In this document: positions 50,001 to 61,262 of the stretch, piece after piece
Layout of the letters: each line of letters opens with the position of its first letter
Position numbering within the stretch: position 1 is the stretch's first letter
From: Membranipora membranacea
Lineage: Eukaryota > Bryozoa > Gymnolaemata > Cheilostomatida > Membraniporidae
DNA: 64,000 nt
Direction of reading: 5' to 3'
Assembly (NCBI GenBank): GCA_914767715.1
Contig: OU612067.1
Span: 496,001 to 560,000 of the forward strand
Program-made: the position numbers and the translations under genes
The notes under the pieces: model-generated
Told to the model about the DNA's origin: nothing
What the model saw: the letters and a program-made list of their open reading frames with translations, nothing else
Database searches by the model: none

Positions 50001-53000
50001 ACCAGATATTACTCTTCTAACTCCCACACCACTGTTACCAGATATTACTCTTCTAACTCCCACACCACTGTTACCAGATATTACTCTTCTAACTCCCACA
50101 CCACTGTTACCAGATATTACTCTTCTAACTCCCACACTACTGTTACCAGATATTACTCTTCTAACTCCCACACTACTGTTACCAGATATTACTCTTCTAA
50201 CTCCCACACCACTGTTACCAGATATTACTCTTCTAACTCCCACACCACTGTTACCAGATATTACTCTTCTAACTCCCACACCACTGTTACCAGATATTAC
50301 TCTTCTAACTCCCACACTACTCACTACTTTGACTTATGTTCAGTGTGCTGACGAAAGCTGACCTGGAGCAGCGCCGGGAGATAGCCAGGCAGCGCCACCA
50401 ACAGAGAATGGCGGAGAAGGCCAGACAGGAGCAGACAGGAAGTGATGTCACTAGTGAGGAGAGCGCTGAGGTTATAAATAGTAATGATGTCAGTAAACAG
50501 CTTTCAATTAGTGAGGCGGAACATTCTGGTGAGCTACTTTGAGGCTATAAAGGAATCATGTGAACAAGAGTAACCACAACAGTAACAGTGGCTCTTTCAT
50601 TTTTACACAGATGTTGACCACGTAGAGCTCAAGACATTCAGATTCAACACAATCACAACATGCCATACTAGAGATGAAGCTCCATGGCAGCGAGCCATCA
50701 CACTCTGAGAATAAGGAGTAGTGGTAATTACCTGTGGCGCGGGGTCTGAGTGAATACTTTATAGAGAGATTTATTTTTAAAAAATGAATGCTGTACGTAT
50801 CATTGTAATATCTGTGACTGTCGTCATATGTATAATAATTTCATATATTATTATCTCCCACTCAGAAGAGCCTGTAAAGAGGACGTCACTATCTGAGGGA
50901 GACAACTATCGATTCTTAGCCTTCGCTCGGATATACAGTGGTACAATAAAGAGAGGACAGAAACTGTATGTGTTAGGACCCAAACATGATCCAGCAGAGG
51001 CAATAGATCAGGTACACTACCGTATTCTGGTTATGAAATGATTATGTTCTCCCAATGCTGATAATGTCTTGATTCCATTTTCATTAACTCGTGTAGATGT
51101 TCTTGCTAATATGTATATATTATTATACCCTTTTATCGACAGGGATTAGCTGAAAGACTGGCTGAAGACGAATCGCTTACAGTCGACACCTTAACTGGTG
51201 ATCTCCACATGACCCAGATTACAGTCAAAGATCTTTACACATTCATGGGAAGAGAACTCCAATCAATGGAAGAAATACCTGCTGGAAATATTCTAGGTAA
51301 CACTGATTGCGACTTCCTACCCGCAAATATTTCTATTCGTATGTTATGAAAAGAACTTAATGATACAGTTGTCAACTGTGCAAATTTAATATTGTGTTTT
51401 ATGGGAGTGCATTAGAATGCCTTTATGCTCAAACATCAGAGAGCCGATGAGAGGAAGAACCTTTATGTCTGATACTATGCTGAGTTTGGATTAGCAATCA
51501 AATAATACAGTAGCTGTAATATTGTTTATCCTATCTGATCATGATTAAATCACATGTATGCTTACAGGTATTGGAGGACTAGAGGATCATGTATTAAAAT
51601 CAGCTACAATCAGCAGTGACATAGCCTGTACTCCATTCTCTAATATGATGTTTGAAGCACAGCCCATAGTACGGGTGGCCATCGAACCCAGACATCCTGG
51701 TATGTGGTAGCATGCTGTCAAAAGTAAAATAGGATACTCACCTGAACACATTAAAATGGAAAACTAATAAAGTAATAGAATATAACAATCATAATAAAAG
51801 GATACGCCATAACAAAGTGGCTGTTTCGCTAGGTAGCTTCCAGATGATTTTCTAGGTATTTTGTTCTGTTCACACAATGAGTCATATAGTTGTTGTCCAG
51901 TTGTATGTCTGTATGTGATATTTATACAGGTGACATGGAGAGGTTAGTGAGAGGTATGAAGTTACTGAATCAGGCAGACCCGTGTGTACAGGTCATGGTA
52001 CAGGAGACAGGAGAGCACGTCCTCGTCGCTGCTGGAGAGGTTCATCTACAGAGGTGCTGTGAGGATCTACGCAAACGGTACGTTACACTTATACTCTGAA
52101 TAATACTCTGAATAATACTCTGAATAATACTCTGAATAATACTCTGAATAATACTCTGAATAATACTCTGAATAAAACTCTGAATAATACTCTGAATAAT
52201 ACTCTGAATAATACTCTGAATAATACTCTGAATAAAACGGTACATCAATCTACTATACTCATAATAAATCACTGTAAATATATAGTGCTGTTATACTCAT
52301 AGTAATACACTAATTTATGTAGAGAATATTTTTGATTTCCGTACTTCGTCCGTGTATGCACATATTGATATGATGTATGTATATTTTTAACTAGTATTTA
52401 TTTGCAGGTATTGTGGTATTAGTATAAATGTATCTGAACCTATAGTACCATTCAGAGAGACAATAATAGAGCCTCCTAAAACAGACATGGTCAACGAGGC
52501 AATAGAAGGAGAAAATATCGTAGTCAGGAATAAAGATAAGGATCCAGGTGTGTTTGTGGTGTACTGAGTCAGCCTCAGGCCTTCAGATCAAGTTTGATGT
52601 AGTACCAAATGTAGGCAGAATGGGCTGAACTTGATCTGATTCAGCCAGATTATATTTTTCTCAAATCATTTTTGTTGTTGTCCTCTTTCAAACTCTGACC
52701 CGACAACTCCAAGATTCATTGAAGACTGATGTTTCATTCATCCAGTCCGTATGAAATATGAGACTGCTATCTGAGCTTTTATCACATTTTGATGTTTGTA
52801 GAAGAGAAAGTGATAACAGTAACTCGAGGTAATGTGACTTTAGCTATAGAAGCTCTGCCCTTGCCGAGTGATGTAACGAACCTAATAGACAAGAACGATA
52901 AACTCCTACAAGATCTGGATAGTCATCTGACTAGTAACATCGGAGGCAGAAGCTCTAAATACGACCGGCAAACTAGTCTATCTGACTCATCCATAGAAAA

Positions 53001-54718
53001 ATTAAATTCTCTTAAAACCAACATACAGAAAGCGTTCAGTGACACAGAGGGGGTAGGATTCCCTGAGGATGTGACTGATAAAATCTGGTGTTTCGGTCCG
53101 AGGAAGTACGGACCTAACATTCTGGTAAATAGTGTGGAGGGTTATAACAGACCGAGTATATGGCAACTATTATATACTGATACAGACACTGAGAATAGCT
53201 TGAGAGAGTTTGACAGTTCAATGGTTAATGGGTTTCAGCTGTCCACCCTTACTGGCCCCATGTGCTCTGAGCCTATGAGAGGCGTGGCCTTTGTTGTCAG
53301 GAAATGGGAGGTGGTCAATAGCCCGGCTCCTAATCCAGCAGGTGAGCTTTTTAACCACAATGTTTCATCTCTATTGTTGCAGCCTTTTCTAATCATATCT
53401 GGGAAGTCAAATTAATTGCCTGAGCGTGTCTCAAGATGGACTTGGATTTAGAGACCGGATTTTTTTTTCTTCATTTCCTTTACAAACTCTGACTTATATT
53501 TTCCATCCTTTCTCTCCAGTCTCAGATCTGAAAGAAGAGGATGCTAATAGTGATGCAGAATCAGACTCCGCCTCCGCTTTATCTGGCTCAAAAGAGAGCG
53601 CTCTCATTGGTGGAACTCATTCAGGTCAAATAATCTCTTTGGTAAAGGAGGCATGTAGGAAGGCTTTCCAGGCCCAGCCACAGCGCCTCATGTGTTCTAT
53701 GTACTCCTGTAATATTCAGGCCACTGCTCAAGTACTAGGTAAGAGTGTATAATATATTTATCATGGTGAAAAAAATTCCATGTAGGGAACTTACAAACAG
53801 AAAGAAAAACGATACAGAGCAATAGAATAATAATAGTTTACTTCGAGCTAATTATGAAAGATGTTTATGAAGACAGGGTCATTCAAGCTGAGCCGATTGA
53901 CTAATGTACAATTAAATATATGGAAAAGTGAATTGTGATCTGATATGTGTTGCGTTACAAACCGGTTGTGTTGTGTTGTGTTGCCATTGATAATGAGAGG
54001 ATAACTCAAAATAAGAATTATCAACCTTTTCAAAATGTGTAAATTCAGAGTCTCTCGCACTGCAAAGAATAATATTTCAGGTAGATATAAGTAACCCGTT
54101 TTTACTATTACAGGTAAAGTGTATGGTGTGATCGGTAAGAGATGTGGCAGGGTAATACATGAAGAGATGCAGGAGGGGACACAAATATTCACGATATCAG
54201 CTGTACTACCAATAGCTGAAAGTTTTGGCTTCTCAGACGAGATAAGAAAGAGAACGAGTGGACTCGCTAGTCCTCAACTTGCCTTCAGTCATTGGGAGGT
54301 AAGGTCTGGGGATATGGTAGATATATTCAGAGTTTGTTCTGTTTTCCGCCTCCTCTGGCTAGAAAGATCATAATTATGATCAGTTATGTTTTGTTAAATC
54401 ATCGTAATATAGCTGAAAAAGTCACAATGCCATCATCAGTTAAGTGTAAAAAGTTACCTTAGCCAACAACCTCCAACTATATTGTCATTTCTTCTCGCAT
54501 TCTAAAAGTATGGTATCTGTTTATTTCAGGCACTAGACTTAGATCCATTCTGGGAGCCAAGTACTGAGGAGGAGATGGCTCACTATGGGGAGAAATACGA
54601 CTCAGAAAACAGGGCTAAACTGTACATGAATCAAGTACGCAAAAGAAAAGGTCTAAAAACTGAAGAAAAAATAGTTATGCATGCCGAAAAACAGCGGACT
54701 CTCGGTAAAAATAAATAG
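44099..54718 (+). CDS. EFL1: Elongation factor-like GTPase 1
   Basis: Twenty-one coding exons, all phases consistent, give 3357 nt and 1118 aa, near the usual animal length of about 1120. Exon starts: 44099, 44774, 45074, 45484, 45954, 46520, 47061, 47391, 48205, 48556, 49181, 50344, 50866, 51143, 51568, 51930, 52408, 52802, 53520, 54114, 54530. EFL1 is a cytoplasmic EF-2 paralogue that, with SBDS, uses GTP to release eIF6 from pre-60S ribosomal subunits. GTPase motifs: AHVDHGKTT (residues 26-34), RGIT (66-69), DSPGH (92-96), NKVD (146-149). Exons 46520 and 50344 carry the acidic and coiled inserts typical of EFL1. Later blocks include [44 protein letters not shown], and the conserved C-terminus [10 protein letters not shown] to EKQRTL. 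There are no frame breaks. Two minisatellites lie in introns 11 and 16. Confidence 0.96.
47608..47928. mobile_element. 321-bp inverted-repeat element carrying a tRNA-like segment
   Basis: TACCCTATAGGAGTTTA at the left is perfectly inverted at the right (17 of 17). If the outer TA is the target duplication, the ends are CCCTATAGG, as in Tc1/mariner-type MITEs. Inside, at 47750-47830, is a tRNA-like sequence with A- and B-box motifs. It is in the EFL1 intron between exons 47391-47473 and 48205-48341. Confidence 0.7.
47750..47830 (+). pseudogene. tRNA-like sequence (degenerate tRNA or SINE head)
   Basis: TGGTGTAGTGGTCTAAGTG matches a tRNA D-arm/A box and GGTTCGAATCCC is a canonical B box followed by a good T-stem (CTGGG/CCCAG). 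The acceptor stem does not pair (GCTAGCG against CTTGGAC), and the anticodon region is too long, so a functional tRNA is unlikely. Confidence 0.5.
49517..49636. repeat. 12-bp minisatellite GCTGGGTTGTTC, 10 copies (EFL1 intron 11)
   Basis: Ten contiguous copies, nearly perfect, 120 bp. It is preceded by a weak tRNA-like stretch (GTATGGCTTAGTGGTTGG at about 49452). It is open in frame only because the unit is a multiple of three. Confidence 0.97.
49714..50321. repeat. 36-bp minisatellite, 17 copies (EFL1 intron 11)
   Basis: The unit starts CCAGATATTACTCTTC and ends CCCACACCACTGTTA. It is repeated head to tail with a 36-bp period from 49714; the 17th copy (from 50290) is partial. A C-to-T variant (CACACTACTG) marks two adjacent full units and the last partial one. 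It ends about 20 bp before the acceptor of EFL1 exon 50344-50528. Likely a length-polymorphic VNTR. Confidence 0.98.
52092..52235. repeat. 12-bp minisatellite TACTCTGAATAA, 12 copies (EFL1 intron 16)
   Basis: Twelve contiguous copies; one interior copy and the sequence after the last read AATAAAAC. It begins about 14 bp after the 5' splice site at 52077/52078. Each unit contributes AATAAT or AATAAA, so AATAAA motifs are present inside an EFL1 intron. Confidence 0.97.
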
Positions 54719-57714
54719 TGTATGAACATGGAGAGTTTGGTAAGTCGATGTGAATTTGCAAACGAATTTTGCACCGAATTGTTGGCTGACATTGTTACAA
54801 CATCAGAGACAATATTAAATTCTTCTAGGTTAGATGTCCACTTCTCAGGCGTATTTATACTGTACACACAAAATTCTCTCTGTCTGAACCTGCATATATA
54901 CATGTCATCAATATTCTGCTCATGTAATGCTGTCAGATACTCGCCCGTAACTCATTAAGTATTGTATGTCTCTCATAATTCACCTCGCTGGTTATTCTAT
55001 AGTTTATAATACATATTTATTATGATGAAGCCTCCAAGCGTGTTGCAATTATTATGATTATGAAAATTTCATGACAACAGTACATCAGTATTGCATTTTC
55101 TGTATAAATGCCGTGCTGCTAAATCCTGCACACACCAGTCAATTCGACTTATATGTGAAATATGCAACATCTATATCTAGTTACCCATACATTGTGTCTC
55201 GTGTTCAGGATGTTTTCCTATGCTATGACAACACTATACATAAATGTGTAAATAATTTACACAGACCGTTGCATGTTTCTAGAATGTCACTCGGTAATCT
55301 GTCCATCTTTATCATGTATGTCACTAAGATAGCGTATCTTAGGTTATTTGTTGTGTAGATATTATCTATGCATATAATTTTCGATAATTTGTAGATAATT
55401 ACCTTGCTAGATAGTAATGCCACCATAATTGTGGTATGCCTCAGCGGTAAACTTGAAGTAGTGTTCCCTTGCCACTTGACATATATTGCCTGGTTAATCA
55501 TATCTGGGGATTCACTGGTTATAATTTTCAATGTCACCACAGATCATATGATGGGCCCCAATAATTATTATGAAATATTTATGATTTAACTGGACCCAAT
55601 AATTTGTGAGGTGAAACTTTATCTAAGTCATTGGGCTTTGTGAAGGAATGATTAGTTTGCTCATGAGCCCAGCAGCGTGGTGTGTTATTAGCGTTCAAGT
55701 ATTCTACATGATTAGATATGATATGTCATACCTCCTAGAAGATGTCTAATGTGGATAAATTACTGTTATTATAATTACAGTTAGGTAAGGTAGGTAAGGT
55801 CTACCAGTGTAATCACAAGTTACTCAGGAATGAAGGCGAGGCTGGACTGGCTGAATCACCCAGAGATATTCATGCTACTAACCTTCTAAGCACTCTTCAG
55901 TCAGGCCGATAGCTATTACCTGTCAGGAAATTAAATAGGAATTCTTTGACAACTAGAATAGATTTTAATTCAAATTTTAATGAGTGAAATCAAAAGTTAT
56001 GTGAATACAAACTCATTAGCAGGCAATGAACTGTTATGGCCCATAAGTTAGGGTCATCATTGATGTATGACTCTCAGTGCAAACTCGACTAATGAGATAT
56101 CAGTGAGGAAGGCAAGTCAGGGACTATAGATATCTATTGTCTCTATGTGTGTAAACTCGCTGCTTCAGTGTCATTAACTGATTAATGATGTTTCATTGTA
56201 CACTGCATCAGCAGATAGCTCAGCATCCAAATACATGGCTTCTATAAGAACTGTAAACACCTGCACTTCATGTATGAGATTACCAATCCTGCCTGGTGTA
56301 GATCAAACAGATTTGTTTTTGAGTGTAGGTTCTCCCTTACTTTACTCGACGATCTTCCTTAGCTATGATGGCCATAAGACAGGCACAGAGATCTCTCAAC
56401 ATAAAAACAAAACGGAAGCACACTGTCAGAAATAATGCTCAGCTTCAAACTCATAGGTAGGCCTGACATGGCATTGGATGTGATTATCTTTGGGTATGGA
56501 GTCATTTTAGCCACAGATAGTATGGTAGTATCATCATAACCACTATCTCTTTGGCAACAAAAGTCTGATAAAACTGTAACAAGATAAACTGAGCGTTTTT
56601 ACCAGATTCTACCTGCCAAGCATTATATCAGATCTCTTAATCTCAACAATGCAAACATGGAAAAGAGGGGTGTGTATTTTGTCTCACATATACAGACTAT
56701 ATTTCCATGGTTTCAGAAGTACTCTCATATACATATCAGATTATACGTCGTGTTTATCTCAGGAATGTGAAAGTGATAGCGTCATAAATATTTTACATTA
56801 TGGTAAGATCAATCTATATCTGCAACAAATAACAGTCGTCACATTTTTGCCTATAGAATTGAGCATATAAAAATATAACATGACATTAGAATATCCAATA
56901 AACAGATTAATTGCTGCAGACACTCATATTGAAAAAATCAGTTATACAAAAAACCACCTTTGCTCTGAAAATGTTCATTTTCACATTGTGATGATGATAT
57001 TTACATTGAGCGGTACAAACGAAGGATCGGCAGCCTGTTATCAAATACTGACCCCCAAATCAGAGAAGAGAATTGATACCGAATTCTGTTAGACTGAGTT
57101 ACCGCATCTCTTGAGGGACGGTCAGTGGAAGTACAACACCATTTGTAGATGGAAATCTGCATGATGGCCGTTATATCCACAACTTTCTAGCGCATGGGGC
57201 ATCAACTATTTTGCTGACTATACTTTATTGGTACGCCAATAGCCGCCTTCCCAAGTCACCATCTCTGGAAAGCTTGTGATACGCTGGTGGTACCCACCGC
57301 TACTCATTATTTTCATTTTAAACTGTTATCTAATCGACTATCACCAACATTACAGTAGTAATTTACTCTTGGGCCAAAATATCGAGAGGCGCAATTATTA
57401 CCAGAAGTAGGTAGAGAGGAAATTAAATTGATTTATAATCACGCAGTGCCAATATATAAATTGAGATGCATGAAAATCCATCATTTCATCAATAATTCAC
57501 CTGTGTCCTCATGCTAGCTTTCATGTCATGAAGCCAGAGTGGGATGAAGTGATGTATCATTTTGAGTGGCCCTCTACATCGCAAATTTATTTATTTATGC
57601 CAAATGTGCATTTTATATATGTTCTTCTCCTGTATTTTGATGTAAAATAGACTATTTTGATAGCGATAGATATTGTATATGTGTATATTGTATAGTGTTT
57701 CAGTTAGTATTTGG
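54719..57714. other. Intergenic spacer after EFL1
   Basis: AT-rich sequence with short open frames on both strands (for example 55071-55358, 55223-55540, 56196-56435), none with splice context or recognisable protein motifs. I see nothing that supports a gene. The 3' UTR of EFL1 should occupy the first few hundred bases; an ATTAAA at 54814 is a possible poly(A) signal. Confidence 0.4.
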
Positions 57715-60700
57715 TCATTGGCAGACCATCTCTGTCTCATTACTTGATAAACTCATACTGTCATTGTCCATGCTCGCTATTGATGCTTTGGTTATTTCGC
57801 TATTGTTGTTATTTGTGATTATCTGCGGGTGGTGCAATTCTTCCTCCTCACTACTTGTATAGTCACCATTCTGGTTGTCAGGCTCAAATACACCCTCATC
57901 GTAAGACGAATATCCGATGCTGAGTTTTTCTGCCGCCTGTTCCGCTGACGGCGTAACGCTCTCGTCACTGTTGAGGTAGCTGACCTGAGACTTATACCAG
58001 GTCATATCGACAAGCTGCTGCCGCTCTAGTGTAGACTTATAAATGTCACGGCCATGTTTAGGGAAGATCCATGTCGTCTCGCTGAACCCTCTGGCTCTGG
58101 GTCTGAAGTCACAATCCACGGTACTCTTATGCCTCTTCTCAGCGGCTATCCCATAGTTAATAGTTCTGTAATACCTGAAAACATTAAATATGTATTGAAG
58201 TTTTTTTCCTCTTGTATAACAAAAATGCTGAGGAAAATTGCAGCTGGAAAACCTAACTCTGCGTTTCCAACGATGATAGAAAGATCATAATGCCATAATG
58301 CCATTCCTCTATAATGGCCAAATTGACATTCCTGTGTTGCATTTTTTCACAGTCAAGTTTATTTACAGAACAAACTGCTAACAGCTTGGCAGGCCTGTGT
58401 GGTGTCATATTATTACTTCTTCTCGTATTCTGTTTTTATCGCCTCATGCGTACGTTTGTAAACAACTACTATATTGCATTCCTCAGGTTAGGATCAGCAT
58501 GAAATAAATCACTTATCATTTTTCATGAAGTAACCTTTGATAATGAATGTCTCCATTTACTGATTTCTTTATAAAGTCAGTTCATGGAATTTAAATTCTC
58601 TTTGTGTGGTATGGGTTATTGCAAAATCTACTGAATTTTGATTTTGAATAAGATTGTTTTCCAAGCAAACTCAAACACAGAATAGCCAAAAAAATCTTAC
58701 AAGTATTGCATTCATCTGTCAACTCTCTATATGCATTCATGAGTCATTTTGAAATCTGATCTGTCAGATTCCGGCTTCTTATATCTGGGCTTGGCCACCT
58801 GCGCTGCGCTCTGAATCAGGTGTCAATAGAGCAGTCACATGCCACTTCAACCTTAGCTTCCCTACATGCCGAGATCCCTTCACGGATAAGATCAGTTATA
58901 ATTTGCCTCTAATTCTGAACATCATCAATTAGGCTCACCTACGTCCACAATTACCTAGCATGAAAAAACTCCCTTGTACCAACGAGTTGGATGTCTCATC
59001 CAGCACAGGTACATTAAGGTACGAATTAAAGTTGATGTGTTTGGGTAGAACAGGTACACAGGTAATTTAAATGGTTGGCATTCCGCGCGCCTCATATGTT
59101 CTGACAGTGCACTGCTGATAATGATAGCCGTTGTTATTTGAGATAACCGTAACCTGATAGTAAAACTCGTACAAGCTTCTGTCAGTACGACGATCTGTGT
59201 GTAATTAGCTGTCTTTGGGCGTCCTATTGATAAAAGCCATATGGAGACGAGAGTAAATATTTCCTAAGTAAAAGTAAATTTATTGTATCAGCATCGCCCA
59301 GCCCGAGTCGTCAGCTCGTAGGTGACAGATCGGTGATAGCGCTCGTGCCATTCATAATGGATAGATAATGTTTGGTAATTTTGTACTATAAAAACTCCTC
59401 AGGACCTGCACATGTTTGAACAAGCTATATAATGTGGATTTAAATGAAGTTTGTGCCAGTCAACTCATTACCAAGTTATAGTTGCCATAAAGATTTGTTT
59501 TAGATTTAGAGATATGTCGCTGACTGGCCAGAGATTGGTGATTGTTGCTAGCATCCGCCATGAAATGGAACAGATCTCTTGTTGTCAGCTGACTTGTGTA
59601 ATTGTTTATAAGGCATGGGTCATGTTGAGTGTTTGTATAAAGTATTATGTTGTGATATCATGGTCATATTAATCCAACAAATAACACCAATAGCATAAAA
59701 TCAAACAACATAATTCCGCCTCCCATCGATTCAAATTCAAACTTTCCATATTTTATCACATCATGAATAATTCGAGCAGAATTAATTAGCGCTCTACCCT
59801 TCTCTATCTGTCTCCCAGAGTCAAACCGCTGCTGTTGTTGCGTAAATTCTGTGTACATTTACTCAACAACCACACGCAACTCAGGGAACAATAGTTGGTA
59901 TTATGTCAAGATGCGTAACCTCGTACCAACGTGGCGGACCTGTGCCTGAGAGCGTGTTGTGAGGAAAGCTTCTCCTGACTCAACAATACCATTTTTTCAA
60001 GCGTTGCATTATCACCTTTCTGATTGACACCCTATAATACTATCTTTGGTTCAACAGAAAATACTTGAAGAATACATAACATGGATAGAGACAGTAATTT
60101 CCCACATGTGTCACAATTCACTACCTGTCAGCAGGAGGAAGCCGCCATGTCATAGGGGACAGGCTGGTCAGGGGAAGATATTATACAAAGGTGTTTTTGT
60201 AGATTGAGGTTCTTACAGCTGATCGTGAAAAGTTTGAGGGTGCACTCAACTACCTCCCTACCCAACTGTAATGACCATGTCATGAATCTCAGTATGACCT
60301 GCAGTGTATACCTATGGGAAAGTTATGCTTTGACTGGCAGAGTTTCTGTATAATATTATACTGATTACTGATCTTATCTCTTACGTATCACATTCCTCAT
60401 CTTATTGTTTACTAATCAGTAACAATTATCACCCTGTATTATTATCCACCATTAGTTGGGTTTTTTAGATTGTTCTACCAAAGACCTTAGAGTTGTACCA
60501 GAGACTATAGATATAGTCTCTGGTTGTACACTACCCAATTCTGGTTGTAACATGCTCAATTTGTGTGAATTAGGTGTGGGTGTATTTTTGTGAATGGTAT
60601 AACCACACCGATTTTATTTCAACAGCAACTGGTCACCCACAACTGGTCCCAAACAACCTCAGCTATATTGTAATCCCAGCCAATTGCCAAGACTTCATGG

Positions 60701-61262
60701 GTCAATAAAATTCTATCATTCAATTTGAGCCACAGAGTAATAAGGATATATCCTCCCTCTGTGATAGAGCTCTAAGCTGTACCTGCTTGAGTAATCTAAT
60801 CACGCTCAATTATCAACAAGTATCTCACGCTTGGAAACCAATACTTCCTGCCAAACTAATCTGTCAAAACCTCAGAGCTGACTTGTGAACTTTTATTCAT
60901 CTTCCCAAACACCGAAATGTTGTTGTATTGAACACTATGATTTTGACGTGTAGGGAGATGACTCTTACCTGATAGGGGCGAGTGTAGGCTCCAGTCTCAC
61001 TACAGTTTTATATCTCTTAGGTGATGAGAAGTCGTATGTACTCCTGTAGTATCGTGTCGGGTTGTTAATCTGAGGAGGTTTAGTTACACAGATAGTATCA
61101 GAGTAGAGCCGATTAATGCTGTCCTCAGTAGGCGGAGTCTGCTGCTCAGACAATGTGTATATATCCATATCATCCTCAACCTTCACCATTGTGTGGGTTT
61201 TTATAAATATCCTATTTAGGTACCTTGTGGTCAATGTGAAGTATAGATCCTCTAAGGTATTT
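57715..61262 (-). CDS. Unrecognised protein, two linked 3' exons
   Basis: Two exons on the minus strand: 61262-60969 and 58174-57715 (stop TGA at 57717-57715). They join in phase (AG + G) across a 2.8-kb intron. The first reads NTLEDLYFTLTTRYLNRIFI, then an acidic and proline-containing segment. A motif recurs: NPTRYYRSTYDF in the first exon and IRYYRTINYG at the junction. The second continues with RPRARGFSETTWIFPKHGRD and a Ser/Glu/Asn-rich tail (SSEEEELHH). No signal peptide or membrane helix is seen in these exons; the tail looks disordered and cytoplasmic. The 5' exons are not found; a candidate near 61642-61733 fails the phase test. I do not recognise the family. Confidence 0.6.
60498..60523. 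repeat. Hairpin, 12-bp perfect stem
   Basis: CCAGAGACTATA, GA, TATAGTCTCTGG. Intronic; no flanking element ends recognised. Confidence 0.8.
60731..60763. repeat. Imperfect palindrome of the AGGATATATCCT family
   Basis: Outer arms CACAGAG and CTCTGTG surround the perfect core AGGATATATCCT, with short unpaired spacers. It shares its core and outer arm with sequences at 1188-1209 and 30665-30694. Confidence 0.7.

Larger units (their letters stand above)
58175..60968. other. Intron of the minus-strand unrecognised gene
   Basis: No further exon is supported. It contains a 12-bp stem hairpin at 60498-60523 and an imperfect palindrome at 60731-60763 related to those at 1188 and 30665. Confidence 0.4.

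Noticed and set aside
49714-50321. CRISPR-like array of 36-bp repeats
   Set aside because: Repeats are contiguous with no spacers, and the setting is a eukaryotic intron.
49686-50324. 212-codon minus-strand repeat frame ([10 protein letters not shown])
   Set aside because: Antisense shadow of the same 36-bp minisatellite.
49465-50361. 298-codon open frame rich in WVVR and [12 protein letters not shown] repeats
   Set aside because: It is produced by 12-bp and 36-bp minisatellites (multiples of three) inside EFL1 intron 11, and its frame differs from that of the flanking exons.
52042-52272. Minus-strand frame of IIQS repeats
   Set aside because: Shadow of the TACTCTGAATAA minisatellite in EFL1 intron 16.
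55071-55589. Overlapping open frames on both strands
   Set aside because: No splice context, AT-rich composition and no recognisable motifs.
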